Notes: generated by a model from the sequence alone, not told the origin. A stretch of DNA of 64,000 bases from Streptomyces caeruleatus (GCF_001514235.1 NZ_KQ948926.1:553861-617860); one strand, 5' to 3'; positions 8,170 to 16,291 are shown, numbered from the stretch's first letter. Translations and numbers: made by a program.

Positions 8170-8188
8170 CTCAACGAGCGCTCCTGAA
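8170..8188 (+). repeat. Right 19-bp direct repeat of the hisN 3' end
   Basis: Exact copy of 6796-6814 (ctcaacgagcgctcctgaa), lying 1,374 bp downstream. The sequence to its right has the composition of the resident chromosome, suggesting it marks the original hisN downstream junction. Confidence 0.8.
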
Positions 8189-8324
8189 CGCCCCCTTGTT
8201 GACCCCCTCTTTACCTGTCACTCTGAAAGTCCCCCCGCTTGTGAATTTGTGCACCGTTCAATAGGCGCCTCCGGCGCCGGGCATGAACAACGGTGCGGGG
8301 GCACTTCAGGAGGTGGCTCCATCC

Positions 8325-8717
8325 ATGCTCGTACGTGACGCCATGAGCACCGTGGTCCTCACCATCGGCCCCACCCACACCCTTCGCCAGGCCGCCGCGC
8401 TGATGTCCGCCCGTCGGATCGGCGCGGCCGTGGTCCACGACCCCGACGCCGGCGGCATCGGCATCCTCACCGAACGCGACATCCTCAACTCCGTCGGCCT
8501 CGGCCAGAACCCGGACCACGAACACGCCCACGACCACACCACCAACGACGTCGTGTTCGCCGCCCCGGAATGGACCCTGGAGGAGGCGGCCCGCGCCATG
8601 GCGCACGGCGGCTTCCGGCATCTGATCGTCCTGGACCGCGGCGAGCCCGCCGGCATCGTCTCGGTACGCGACATCATCCGCTGCTGGGCACCCGCACGAC
8701 AGCACGTGCCGGCCTGA
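8325..8717 (+). CDS. CBS domain-pair protein
   Basis: A 130-residue protein made only of two CBS motifs: residues about 3-58 ([25 protein letters not shown]...GILTERDIL) and about 75-125 ([13 protein letters not shown]...[10 protein letters not shown]). CBS pairs bind adenine nucleotides and act as energy sensors. A His/Asp-rich linker (HEHAHDH) lies between them. The ATG at 8325 is preferred over 8283 because AGGAGGT sits 10 nt before it. It is convergent with the catalase pseudogene, sharing a terminator. Confidence 0.9.
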   Translation: MLVRDAMSTVVLTIGPTHTLRQAAALMSARRIGAAVVHDPDAGGIGILTERDILNSVGLGQNPDHEHAHDHTTNDVVFAAPEWTLEEAARAMAHGGFRHLIVLDRGEPAGIVSVRDIIRCWAPARQHVPA

Positions 8718-8725
8718 CCACGCAC

Positions 8726-8759
8726 GACGGGCCGGGCCCCCGAAGGAACCCGGCCCGTC
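8726..8759. terminator. Bidirectional terminator between CBS gene and catalase pseudogene
   Basis: An 11-bp perfect stem, gacgggccggg paired with cccggcccgtc, has a 12-nt loop and lies between the two convergent genes. Confidence 0.8.
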
Positions 8760-8787
8760 CGCCACGGCAAGCGGTCCAGTGCTGGAG

Positions 8788-10070
8788 TCAGCCGCGCAGG
8801 TCCGAGACCGCGGCCTCCAGCCGCTTGCCGAAGTCGTCGTCCGCCCGGCGGAAGTTGTCGATCGCCCGCTCGACGATGTCCTCGCGCGACACCGGGGCGA
8901 TGGCACCCGACAGGTTGGCGATCAGCCGCTCCTTCTCGCCCTCCGACATCAGGCGGTAGAGGTTGCCCGCCTGCACGAAGTCGTCGTCCTCGGCGTGGGC
9001 GGGCGCCTCGTGATTGCCCGTGCCGGGCGTGAGGCGGTGAAGGGCTGCCACAGGGGGCGGTCCGTCTGGGCCGGGCCGCCGAAGCTGTTCGGCCCGTAGT
9101 TCTTCGCGCCTCCGTGGCGGCCGTCGTAAAGGAAGCGTCACGGGAGTTGGTGCGCGCCTCGGTGGCGTGCGGACGGTTCACCGGCAGGTGGTCGGCGTTG
9201 ATGCCGACGCGGTAGCGATGCGCGTCGCCGTACGCGAAGAGGCGCCCCTGGAGCATCTTGTCGGGCGACGGGCCGATACCCGGCACGAAATGCGCGGGGC
9301 TGAAAATGCTCTGCTCGACCTCGGCGAAGAGGTTGATGGGAGTCGAGGTCCTCACCCGCGAGCCTGTTGGCCTCTTCCTGGGTGAGGTTCCTGATGCCCT
9401 GGTCGGTCTTGAAGTGGTACTTGACCCAGAAGGCCTCGCCGGCCTCGTTGTTCCACTGGTAGGTGTGCGAGCCGTAGCCGTTCATGTGGCGGTACGACGC
9501 CGGGACGCCGCGGTCACCGAACAGCCAGGTCACCTGGTGGGTCGACTCGGGGCTCAGGCTCCAGAAGTCCCAGACGTTGTCCGGCTCGGTGCTGCCCGTG
9601 TACGGGTCGCGCTTCTGCGTGTGGATGAAGTCCGGGAACTTGACGGCGTCCTTGATGAAGAACACCGGGGTGTTGTAGCCGACGAGGTCGTAGTTGCCCT
9701 CCTCGGTGTAGAACTTCAGCGCCCAGCCCCGCGGGTCGCGCACGGCGTCCGCCGCGCCGAGGTTCCCGGCCACCGTCGAGAAGCGCAGGAACGTCTCCGT
9801 CTGCTTGCCGACCTCGGAGAGGAAGGCGGCGCGCGCGTACCGGCTGACATCGGCGGTCACCGTGAACGTGCCGTAGGCGCCGGCGCCGCGCGCGTGCACC
9901 ACCCGCTCCGGGATGCACTCCCGGTTGAAGTGGGCGAGCTTCTCCAGCAGGAGCTGGTCCTGGACGAGGACCGGGCCGCCGGTGCCCGCGGTCTCGCTGT
10001 TCTGGTTGTCGGCGACCGGCGCACCGGCCTCCGTCGTGAGCGGTCCCTGGGTCCCGTGCGCCTCCTGCAT
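8788..10070 (-). pseudogene. Monofunctional heme catalase pseudogene (katA/catA type)
   Basis: The N-terminal part is intact from MQEAHGTQG through the distal-heme motif [13 protein letters not shown] and the NADPH/heme-side VGYNTPVFF, to AGEDLDSH near 9357. Three lesions follow. A deletion of roughly 55 residues (my estimate from usual length) joins LDSH out of frame to NLFAEVEQ. A missing base near 9111 follows TNSRD. One extra base near 9045 precedes [10 protein letters not shown]. The final frame ends in the usual [14 protein letters not shown]. The proximal heme region [12 protein letters not shown] survives, but out of frame. The product cannot be a normal catalase. It is divergent from catR. 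Confidence 0.88.
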
Positions 10071-10130
10071 AGGTTCGACCACCTCCGGCCACTCCTGTCC
10101 AGTGACCAAAGATGACCCGATCCCATACTG

Positions 10131-10163
10131 GACTTTGTCTAAGTCAAGCTGAGCTCCAAAGTC
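10131..10163. promoter_or_regulatory. Candidate CatR operator/promoter region
   Basis: Between the catalase remnant and catR, gactttg (10131-10137) is mirrored by caaagtc (10157-10163), giving a 7-bp inverted repeat with a 19-bp centre. On the minus strand ttgact within the centre could be a -35 for the catalase. CatR is known to repress the catalase gene and itself in S. coelicolor; assigning these boxes to CatR is inference. Confidence 0.45.
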
Positions 10164-10206
10164 ACACCCGTTCGGAACCTGGTCCTCCTCTGTTAAGGTG
10201 TTCTCC

Positions 10207-10623
10207 ATGAGTGACCTTCTGGAACGGCTGCGCGGACGCGGATGGCGGATGACCGCGCAGCGACGCGTCGTGGCCGAGGTCCTCGCCGGCGATCACGTCC
10301 ACCTGACGGCCGACGAGGTGCACGCGCGAGCCGTGGCCAAGCTGCCCGAGATCTCCCGCGCGACCGTCTACAACACGCTGGGCGAGCTGGTCACCCTCGG
10401 CGAGGTGCTCGAGGTCTCCACGGACAAGCGCGCCAAGCGGTACGACCCGAACGCCCACCGGCCCCACCACCACCTGGTGTGCGCCCAGTGCGGCGCGATC
10501 CGGGACGTACACCCGACGGGCAACCCGATGGCCGACCTCCCCGACTCCGAGCGCTTCGGCTTCACGGTCTCCGACGTCGAGGTGACCTACCGCGGCACCT
10601 GCCCGAACTGCGCGAAGGCCTAG
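10207..10623 (+). CDS. catR: Fur family peroxide-sensing repressor CatR
   Basis: A 138-residue Fur-family regulator. The winged-helix part (about 1-80) contains [14 protein letters not shown] and [15 protein letters not shown]. The dimer/metal part has the His cluster HRPHHHLVC and paired CxxC motifs, CAQC and CPNC, that hold structural zinc. Gene context (divergent from a monofunctional catalase) and overall sequence fit CatR, the peroxide-responsive repressor of the vegetative catalase. The ATG at 10207 starts MSDLLERL; a GTG three codons upstream is less likely. Its partner catalase is broken here, so the regulator has apparently outlived its main target. Confidence 0.87.
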   Translation: MSDLLERLRGRGWRMTAQRRVVAEVLAGDHVHLTADEVHARAVAKLPEISRATVYNTLGELVTLGEVLEVSTDKRAKRYDPNAHRPHHHLVCAQCGAIRDVHPTGNPMADLPDSERFGFTVSDVEVTYRGTCPNCAKA

Positions 10624-10630
10624 CACCGCC

Positions 10631-10797
10631 CTTCGAGCCTCGACACCTTCGAGCCCCGGCAGCTTCGAGCCTCGACACCTTCGAGCCCCGGCACCTGCGA
10701 CCCTCGGCAGCTTCGAGCCCCGGCACTTCGCGTGCCGGGGCTTCGCGTGCCGGGACTTCGCGTACCGGGGCTTCGCGTGCCGGGGCTTCGCGCTGCC
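10631..10797. repeat. Back-to-back tandem repeat arrays (16-bp and 15-bp units)
   Basis: Six head-to-tail 16-bp units (cttcgagcctcgacac or cttcgagccccggcac) run from 10631 to 10726. Four 15-bp units (ttcgcgtgccggggc) and a partial one run from 10727 to 10797. The second unit is largely the reverse complement of the first, so the arrays form an inverted pair meeting at 10727. Several alternative hairpins are possible. The array lies directly after the catR stop codon. Confidence 0.9.
10716..10742. terminator. Hairpin at the repeat junction, probable catR terminator
   Basis: agccccggcac pairs perfectly with gtgccggggct over 11 bp with a five-base loop, ttcgc. It is the strongest hairpin in the array. 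No U-tract follows, which is common for Streptomyces terminators. Confidence 0.6.
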
Positions 10798-10885
10798 CAC
10801 CCGCGGGCGGGGTTCCCGAATCTGACGGCCCGTCATATGGTCTACGGCACCCACCGTCCGTTCCGCACTCCGCGAGGAGACCGAA

Positions 10886-11653
10886 GTGGGAGAGCCGTAC
10901 CCCAAACTGAGAGCGACCCACCTGACGCGCACCTTCGGCCGAACCCCCCACACGGTCCACGCCCTCGGCCCTCTCGACCTGACCGTCACGCACGGCGAGT
11001 TCGTCTGTGTCGTCGGCCCCTCCGGCTGCGGCAAGTCCACGCTGCTCCGGATCGCCGCGGGACTGCTCCGCCCGAGCACCGGCACCCTGGAGATCCATAC
11101 GACCAGTGCGCGGCCGGCCGCCATGATCTTCCAGGACTACGGCATCTACGACTGGAAGACCGTCCGCGCCAACGTCCGTTTCGGTCTGGACATCCAGCGC
11201 GTCCCGCGCCGCGAGGCGAACGCCCGTGCCGACGACTGGCTGGCCCGCATGGGCCTGTCGGACTTCGCGGACGCCTACCCGGCCACCCTCTCCGGCGGTA
11301 TGCGCCAGCGCGTGGCCATCGCCCGGGCGCTGGCCGTGGAGCCCGAACTGCTGCTGATGGACGAACCGTTCGCGGCCCTCGACGCCCAGCTGCGCACGAT
11401 CCTCCAGGACGAACTCCTGGACCTCACCCAGTCTCTGAGGACGACCACGCTGTTCATCACCCACAGCCTGGAGGAGGCGATCGTCCTCGGCGACCGTGTG
11501 CTGGTCATGTCCGCCCGCCCGGGCCGGATCATCGCCGAGCACCGCCCGCCCTTCCCCCGCCCGCGCACCGGCGACATCCGCGCCACCCCCGAGTTCACGG
11601 CGTTGAGAAGCGAGCTGTGGGACCTGCTGCGGAAGGAGGCAGTACCGGCATGA
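10886..11653 (+). CDS. ABC transporter ATP-binding protein, NitT/TauT type
   Basis: A 255-residue nucleotide-binding subunit of an import complex. Walker A is GPSGCGKST (about 47-55), the signature LSGGMRQR is near 133, Walker B LLLMDEPF near 155 and the switch histidine ITHS near 193. Overall form resembles SsuB/TauB subunits. The Q-loop reads QDYGIYDW where the subfamily usually has QDYALFPW, which may tune coupling to the permease. GTG start with a GAGGAG ribosome binding site. It overlaps the permease start by 4 bp (ATGA), so the importer is translationally coupled. Confidence 0.93.
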   Translation: MGEPYPKLRATHLTRTFGRTPHTVHALGPLDLTVTHGEFVCVVGPSGCGKSTLLRIAAGLLRPSTGTLEIHTTSARPAAMIFQDYGIYDWKTVRANVRFGLDIQRVPRREANARADDWLARMGLSDFADAYPATLSGGMRQRVAIARALAVEPELLLMDEPFAALDAQLRTILQDELLDLTQSLRTTTLFITHSLEEAIVLGDRVLVMSARPGRIIAEHRPPFPRPRTGDIRATPEFTALRSELWDLLRKEAVPA

Positions 11654-12480
11654 CGACACTCACGAAACCACCCTCCGGCTCCGTCCTGGTCCGCCGCCCC
11701 GGCCCGCGGGAACTCCACCCCGCCCGCACCCACCGCCGCAGGCGCGCCCTGGAGCTGTCCCTGGCGCTCGCCGTGCCCCTCTTCCTCGTCCTCCTGTGGC
11801 AACTGGCCGCCGCCCAGGCCTGGATCGACGACCGCGTCTACCCGGCCCCGTCCACGATCCTCGCCGACGGCTGGGACCGTGCCGCGGCCGGCGACCTCTG
11901 GCCGGACGTGTGGGCGACGCTGAAGCGCGTCCTCGCCGGATACGCGGCCGGCACGGCGGCGGGCTACGCCCTGGGCCTGCTGATGGGCTCCCTGTCCCTG
12001 GTACGAGCGGCCCTGGAACCGCTCCTGGACGCGCTGTACGTCGTACCGAAACTGGCCCTGCTCCCCGTCTTCCTGAACATGTTCGGCCTGGGCGAGGGCC
12101 CGCAGGTGGCCCTGGTGGCGGCGACGGTGTTCTTCTTCGTCTGGATCTCCACGATGTCCGCGGTCATGTCCATCCCCGCCGGTCACCGCGACGCGGGCCA
12201 GGTCTTCGGCGCCTCGCGGTGGCAGATGTTCCGCCACGTCCTGCTCCCGGCGTCGCTCCCCGGCGTCCTGGTGGGCGCACGGATCGCGGCGGGCGTGGCG
12301 GTCCTGGTGATCGTCGCGTCGGAGCAGATCGCCGCGACCGACGGCCTCGGCCATCTGATCTTCGACTCCCGCGCACTCTTCCAGAACGACGTGATGTTCG
12401 TCGGCATCGTCTGCGTCGCGGCCCTCGGAGTGCTCTTCTCCGAACTGATCCGCTTCACCGGCCGCCTGCTCACCCCGTAG
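11650..12480 (+). CDS. ABC transporter permease, NitT/TauT type
   Basis: A 276-residue inner-membrane subunit with about six hydrophobic segments, beginning with LELSLALAVPLFLVLLWQLAA near residue 35. The EAA loop that docks the ATPase reads AGQVFGASRWQMFRHVLLPASLPGVLVGARIA (about 182-213), matching SsuC/TauC permeases. The ATG overlaps the ATPase stop. A substrate-binding lipoprotein follows 50 bp later, completing an importer. Confidence 0.92.
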   Translation: MTTLTKPPSGSVLVRRPGPRELHPARTHRRRRALELSLALAVPLFLVLLWQLAAAQAWIDDRVYPAPSTILADGWDRAAAGDLWPDVWATLKRVLAGYAAGTAAGYALGLLMGSLSLVRAALEPLLDALYVVPKLALLPVFLNMFGLGEGPQVALVAATVFFFVWISTMSAVMSIPAGHRDAGQVFGASRWQMFRHVLLPASLPGVLVGARIAAGVAVLVIVASEQIAATDGLGHLIFDSRALFQNDVMFVGIVCVAALGVLFSELIRFTGRLLTP

Positions 12481-12530
12481 GCACCGAGGGACCGGGGACG
12501 GGGCCAGTCATGAATGGAAGGGCGCCACTC

Positions 12531-13706
12531 ATGAACAAGAGAACCCACGCGTACGGCACGGTGGTCACCGCCGTCACAGCCGCAGCCGCAACCGCAGCCG
12601 TACTGCTGGCGTCGGCGGCGTGTTCGTCACCGTCCAGGTCGGACTCCTCCTCGAATGCGGCCGCCGGACAGCGCACGGTCCGCCCGGTGGACGGCTGCGG
12701 CGCGAAGTCCTGGACGGACCCGAAGGACCTCTCCCCGACCCGCGCCCCGGCCCGCTGCCTCCCCGGATCCCCTCCCCCACAGCCGCTGTCCGAGCCCCGC
12801 AAGCTGACGATCGCCACGGGAACACTGAGCGCCGAGTACGTGGCTCCCCTGCAAGTCGCCCTCGACAAGGGCGAGTTCAAGAAGGAGGGCCTGGACGTCG
12901 AGCTGAAGGTCCTCCCCACCCCGGACGCACTGCCCCTCCTGGCCAAGGGAGACATCGACGCCCTGTGGGCGGCCCCGGAGGCGGCTGTCATGAACGGCAT
13001 CAAGGGCGGCTTCGACATCAAATGGGTCGCGGCCAACTTCTCCCCCGACCCCAGGTCGAAGAGCGGCCTGTGGGTACGCCTGAAGGAGGGCGAGAGCGCG
13101 AGCCGCGTCACCATGGCGGGCCGCAGGCTCGGCACGATGATCGGCAAGGGCTCGGTGATCGCGTACCCCATGGAGAAGGCCCTGGAACAGCACGGCGGCG
13201 GCCTGGCCGACATCCAGTACCAGCAACTCGGCTCAGCCGACGTCCTCACGGCCCTGCAGAACGGCGGCGTCGACTCCGCCTGGCTCCTGGACCCGGTCTG
13301 GCGCAAGGTGGACGCCCGACAGGGCTACGCCTTCCTCGGCGGCCAGCCCCAGGGCGAACCCCTGGGCGGCATGCTCTACGGCCGCACCCTGCTCCAGGAC
13401 GACATCGACGCCGGCGTCGCACTCCTCAGGGCCTACATCCGCACGGTCAATTCATACTTCGCATCCGACTACAAGAAGAATGCGACCTTTGTCACATACC
13501 TGTCCAAACTCCTGAAGTCAGACGCATCCATCCTCCAGTCCACCCCACCCCTCCGCATGGACTGGGAAATCCGCTCCGGCACGACGACTCGACTCCAGTC
13601 GGCCTACGAGGCCCAGGGCGTGGCGGAGGGATCCCCACTCCCGGAGTCCCGGACGGTGAACCGCGCCCTGTATGAGGAGGCAGTGGGCCACGCGCCCTCT
13701 CGCTAA
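12531..13706 (+). CDS. ABC transporter substrate-binding lipoprotein, SsuA/THI5-like
   Basis: About 391 residues. The N-terminus has a lipoprotein signal peptide (MNKRTHAYG, hydrophobic Ala-rich core, lipobox SAAC). After a low-complexity linker comes the binding fold, with KLTIATGTLSAEYVAPLQVALDKGEFKKEGLDVELK typical of NMT1/THI5-like and SsuA receptors. GGAAGG lies 9 nt before the ATG at 12531; an in-frame ATG at 12510 would add seven residues. Such receptors bind sulfonates, nitrate, pyrimidines or aromatic acids; no neighbouring enzyme indicates which. Confidence 0.9.
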   Translation: MNKRTHAYGTVVTAVTAAAATAAVLLASAACSSPSRSDSSSNAAAGQRTVRPVDGCGAKSWTDPKDLSPTRAPARCLPGSPPPQPLSEPRKLTIATGTLSAEYVAPLQVALDKGEFKKEGLDVELKVLPTPDALPLLAKGDIDALWAAPEAAVMNGIKGGFDIKWVAANFSPDPRSKSGLWVRLKEGESASRVTMAGRRLGTMIGKGSVIAYPMEKALEQHGGGLADIQYQQLGSADVLTALQNGGVDSAWLLDPVWRKVDARQGYAFLGGQPQGEPLGGMLYGRTLLQDDIDAGVALLRAYIRTVNSYFASDYKKNATFVTYLSKLLKSDASILQSTPPLRMDWEIRSGTTTRLQSAYEAQGVAEGSPLPESRTVNRALYEEAVGHAPSR

Positions 13707-13739
13707 AACACCAAAACGCCAAAACGCCAAAAACACCTG

Positions 13740-13767
13740 GGGCCGGAACCCTTTCGGATTCCGGCCC
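13740..13767. terminator. Terminator between substrate-binding gene and tRNA
   Basis: gggccggaa pairs with ttccggccc (9 bp, 10-nt loop). It sits between the plus-strand importer operon and the minus-strand tRNA gene, and can serve both. Confidence 0.75.
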
Positions 13768-13778
13768 TAGGCCTTCAG

Positions 13779-13852
13779 TAGCGGGGACAGGATTTGAACC
13801 TGCGACCTCTGGGTTATGAGCCCAGCGAGCTACCGAGCTGCTCCACCCCGCG
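13779..13852 (-). tRNA. Initiator tRNA-fMet (CAT), copy 1
   Basis: The reverse complement folds as a 74-nt cloverleaf with anticodon CAT in ctgggctcataacccag. Three consecutive G:C pairs in the anticodon stem (GGG/CCC) and an unpaired position 1-72 (C1 against U72) identify the initiator species rather than elongator Met. The TpsiC arm is ggttcaaatcc. CCA is not encoded. It is identical to the copy at 16218-16291. Confidence 0.96.
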
Positions 13853-13908
13853 TCGGTGAACGCAACATTACGTCAGCCGTCCGTCCAGAGCAAATCGCTT
13901 CCGGTCCA

Positions 13909-14064
13909 GGCACCCCCAGCCGCATTTTCAGCCCGTCCGGCGTTTGAGGACGAGGCCCGAAGGGCCGACAGCGGGGTCTGGGGCGGCAGCCCCAGCGGGG
14001 TTGAAGGGGCAGAGCCCCTTCAACGGATGGGACGGGTAGGGGCGGCGGGGGCGAAACCCGGCGA
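13909..14064. repeat. Long intergenic repeat, copy 2
   Basis: Shares gcccgtccggcgtttgagga, cgaggcc, the inverted pair ctggggcggcagccccag, gaaggggcagagcccctt and gatgggacgggtaggggcgg with 5808-5958. Here an additional cgcattttca precedes the main block. It lies in the gap between tRNA copy 1 and the end of the Sel1-repeat gene and may act as its transcription terminator. Confidence 0.75.
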
Positions 14065-14069
14065 CAACC

Positions 14070-15989
14070 TCACGCCGACAGTTCCTCCCGCAGAGCGTCC
14101 CGCAACCGCGCCGCCCGCTCCGCAACCTCCCGCGGCCCCAACACCACCGCCCGATCAGCCCACCGCTGCCCCTCCGACAACTCCCCACGACGCGCGTAGA
14201 CCAGAGCGAGCCGCAACGCCGACCGCCCATGCCCGGCATCCGCCGCCCGCGTCCACCACACCGCCGCCTCCGGCTCACTCCCCTCCCGAGCCAGCAGCAG
14301 CCCCAGATTGAACGCCCCGTTCCGCGACCCGGCCTCGGCGGCCTTCCGATACCACCGAGCCGCCTCCACCACATCACCCCGCGCCGCCGCGAGCATCCCC
14401 ACCCGCACCTGCGCACGCCGATGCCCCTGCGAAGCCGCCCGCTCGTACCACTCCTCGCACTCGGTCTTCTCGTGCACCGTCTCCCCGAGCTCATGCGCGG
14501 GCTCCGGCGGACGCCGAGCGTCCAGCACGGTCGCCAGCCGATACGCGGCCTCCCCGCTGCCGGCCCCGGCCGCGCGCCGCAGATGCCGCTCGGCGGCATG
14601 CTCGTCGCCGTCCCGCAAACGCGCGATCCCGACCTGGAGCGCCGCCTCCGTGTGCCCGGCGGCCGCGGCACGCTCGTACCATCGCAGCGCGGCCCGCTCC
14701 TCGCCCCGCCCGGCGTGCAGGATCCCCAGGTTGAACGCGGCGTCGACACTGCCGGCCTCCGCGGCCTTGGAGAACCACGGCTCGGCCCCCGTCGTGTCCC
14801 CGCCCTGAAGCAGCAGGATCGCCAACGCGTTCGCCGCCTCCCGATGCCCGGCGTACGCCGCCCGCCGATACCACTGCTCGGCCTGCGCGGTACGCCCCTG
14901 CTCGGCGCAGAGCAGCCCGAGGTTGTACGCCCCGTTCACATCGCCGGCGTCCATCGCGGCCCGGTACCAGCGCTCGGCGGTCTGTGTCTCGCCGCGCTCG
15001 GCGTGCAGCGCGCCCAGCGCGTTCGCGGCGTTGCCGTCACCGTCCTGCGCGGCCCGCAGCCACCACACGGCCGCGCTCTCGGTGTCCCCGGCGTCACGCA
15101 GCAGGAACCCGAGCGCGCAGGCGGCCCGCGCCTCGCCGTCCTTGGCGGACGTCAGATACCAGCGCCCGGCCTCCTTGAGCTCCCCGCGCTTCTCGAGGAT
15201 CGCCCCGAGGTGCAGCGCGGCCCTGCGGTGCCCGCGCGCGGCGGCCTGGCGGTACCACTGCGCGGCCTCGTCCAGCTTCGACTCGCCCCGCGCGACACCG
15301 TTGTCGGATCCCTCCTCGCCCGTGTGCACCGCCTGCCGGTCCAGCGCACGCGCCAGCCGGTACGCCGCCTCCCGGTGCCCGCGCTCGGCCGCGGCCCGCA
15401 TCCAGTGCTCGGCCCCGTCGTCGCTGCGGTGCTCCAGCAGATCGGCGAGCGCGTACGCGCCCAGCGCGTGTCCCTGCTCGGCGGACTGCCGCAGCCAGTA
15501 CTCGGCGGCGGGCTCGTCGCCGCGCTCACGGTGGTGGCGTCCCAGCGCGTGCGCGGCCGCGGCCGACCCGGCGACGGCGGCGATCCGCCACCATCCGGCG
15601 GCGTCGTCGGCGTATCCGCGCTGGTGAAGAAGGACTCCCAGGTTGTTGGCCGCGGCCCGGTCGCCCGCGGCGGTGGCGGCACGCAGATGGGGCTCGGCCC
15701 CGTCGAGGTCACCGCGACGCAGCAGCATGGCCCCGAGGACGCTCATCGCCTCCACGTCACCAGCCTCGGCGGCGAGCAGCTGTCGTGCCTCCTCGGCGGC
15801 CGCCCCGGTCTCGTCCGGGTCCGTCGGCCGGTCCAGGGAGAGCTCACCCTCCTGCTGCGGGAAATCGCCCACCGGCTGCGAGGCACCGTCCGTCGGCCGC
15901 GCCAAATCGCCCGTCGGCTGCACAAAGTCGGCAGGCTGCACAAACCGCCCTGTCTCCAACAGAGTTGCCTTGTCCCCCATAACGTCCAT
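14070..15989 (-). CDS. Sel1/TPR-repeat protein
   Basis: A 639-residue protein built almost wholly from Sel1-like/TPR helical repeats. After an acidic, low-complexity N-terminus of about 65 residues, units of roughly 36 residues recur with patterns such as AEHWMRAAAERGHREAAYRLA, AEQWYRRAAYAGHREAANALA and AVWWTRAADAGHGRSALRLA. There is no signal peptide or membrane segment, so it is a cytoplasmic scaffold for unknown partners. AGGTGG lies 7 nt before the ATG at 15989. It sits between two identical initiator tRNA genes, all on the same strand. Confidence 0.9.
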   Translation of the reverse strand: MDVMGDKATLLETGRFVQPADFVQPTGDLARPTDGASQPVGDFPQQEGELSLDRPTDPDETGAAAEEARQLLAAEAGDVEAMSVLGAMLLRRGDLDGAEPHLRAATAAGDRAAANNLGVLLHQRGYADDAAGWWRIAAVAGSAAAAHALGRHHRERGDEPAAEYWLRQSAEQGHALGAYALADLLEHRSDDGAEHWMRAAAERGHREAAYRLARALDRQAVHTGEEGSDNGVARGESKLDEAAQWYRQAAARGHRRAALHLGAILEKRGELKEAGRWYLTSAKDGEARAACALGFLLRDAGDTESAAVWWLRAAQDGDGNAANALGALHAERGETQTAERWYRAAMDAGDVNGAYNLGLLCAEQGRTAQAEQWYRRAAYAGHREAANALAILLLQGGDTTGAEPWFSKAAEAGSVDAAFNLGILHAGRGEERAALRWYERAAAAGHTEAALQVGIARLRDGDEHAAERHLRRAAGAGSGEAAYRLATVLDARRPPEPAHELGETVHEKTECEEWYERAASQGHRRAQVRVGMLAAARGDVVEAARWYRKAAEAGSRNGAFNLGLLLAREGSEPEAAVWWTRAADAGHGRSALRLALVYARRGELSEGQRWADRAVVLGPREVAERAARLRDALREELSA

Positions 15990-16010
15990 CGTCGCACCAC
16001 CTGCAACCTG

Positions 16011-16027
16011 GGTACACCTGGTATACC
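16011..16027. promoter_or_regulatory. Paired GGTAYACC boxes upstream of the Sel1 gene
   Basis: ggtacacc (16011-16018) and ggtatacc (16020-16027) are separated by one base and lie 22-38 bp upstream of the Sel1-repeat gene start. The second is a perfect 8-bp palindrome. This resembles an operator; the binding protein is unknown. Confidence 0.35.
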
Positions 16028-16152
16028 GCAGCCAGTGAGGTCACTTCAGCGTTTTGTCGACATGCCCACAGAGAGACAAGTCAAACACAGTTCCCTCAAC
16101 TCCCCACGGCGGCGCGACCGTCCCCCTGCCCTGCACATGCGTTCGCACACCA

Positions 16153-16188
16153 CGAAGGCCCGGATCCTCTGGAGGATCCGGGCCTTCG
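16153..16188. terminator. Strong terminator downstream of tRNA-fMet copy 2
   Basis: cgaaggcccggatcc pairs perfectly with ggatccgggccttcg (15 bp, 6-nt loop). It lies about 30 bp past the 3' end of the minus-strand tRNA gene and separates it from the Sel1 gene promoter. Confidence 0.88.
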
Positions 16189-16217
16189 CTGTCGTACGAA
16201 ATGTTCGCCGACTTCAG

Positions 16218-16291
16218 TAGCGGGGACAGGATTTGAACCTGCGACCTCTGGGTTATGAGCCCAGCGAGCTACCGAGCTGCTCCACCCCGCG
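16218..16291 (-). tRNA. Initiator tRNA-fMet (CAT), copy 2
   Basis: 74 nt, base for base identical to 13779-13852, with the same initiator features: CAT anticodon, GGG/CCC anticodon stem and C1/U72 mismatch. The 3' flank shares cttcag with copy 1. It has its own strong terminator at 16153-16188. Confidence 0.96.

Larger units (their letters stand above)
6796..8188. mobile_element. Small inserted cassette at the hisN 3' end
   Basis: A segment of 1,374 bp per repeat-to-repeat unit is bounded by exact 19-bp direct repeats of the hisN terminus. Its base composition and codon use are visibly more AT-rich than the surrounding chromosome, including runs such as aagaaaaattccc. It contains one full-length gene (7080-7826) and an IS5-type transposase relic (7910-8053). 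No integrase is present, so it is non-mobile now or was moved in trans. The 266 bp before the gene hold no other gene, only a short inverted repeat, caaac-ctt-gtttg, at 6980-6992. The insertion interpretation is inference from these repeats. Confidence 0.65.
7827..8324. other. 498-bp spacer: transposase relic, right repeat, CBS gene upstream region
   Basis: This gap holds no intact gene. It contains the IS5-type relic, about 115 bp of unassigned sequence, the right 19-bp repeat, and then 136 bp with chromosomal composition leading into the CBS gene. The last part includes a short palindrome around ggcgcctccggcgcc. Confidence 0.6.

Noticed and set aside
10624..10885. CRISPR array after catR
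   Set aside because: The units are contiguous with no unique spacers, so it is a tandem repeat, not a CRISPR.
13853..14069. Possible gene in the gap after tRNA-fMet copy 1
   Set aside because: The frame consists of the long intergenic repeat and proline-rich low complexity; no start signal is present.
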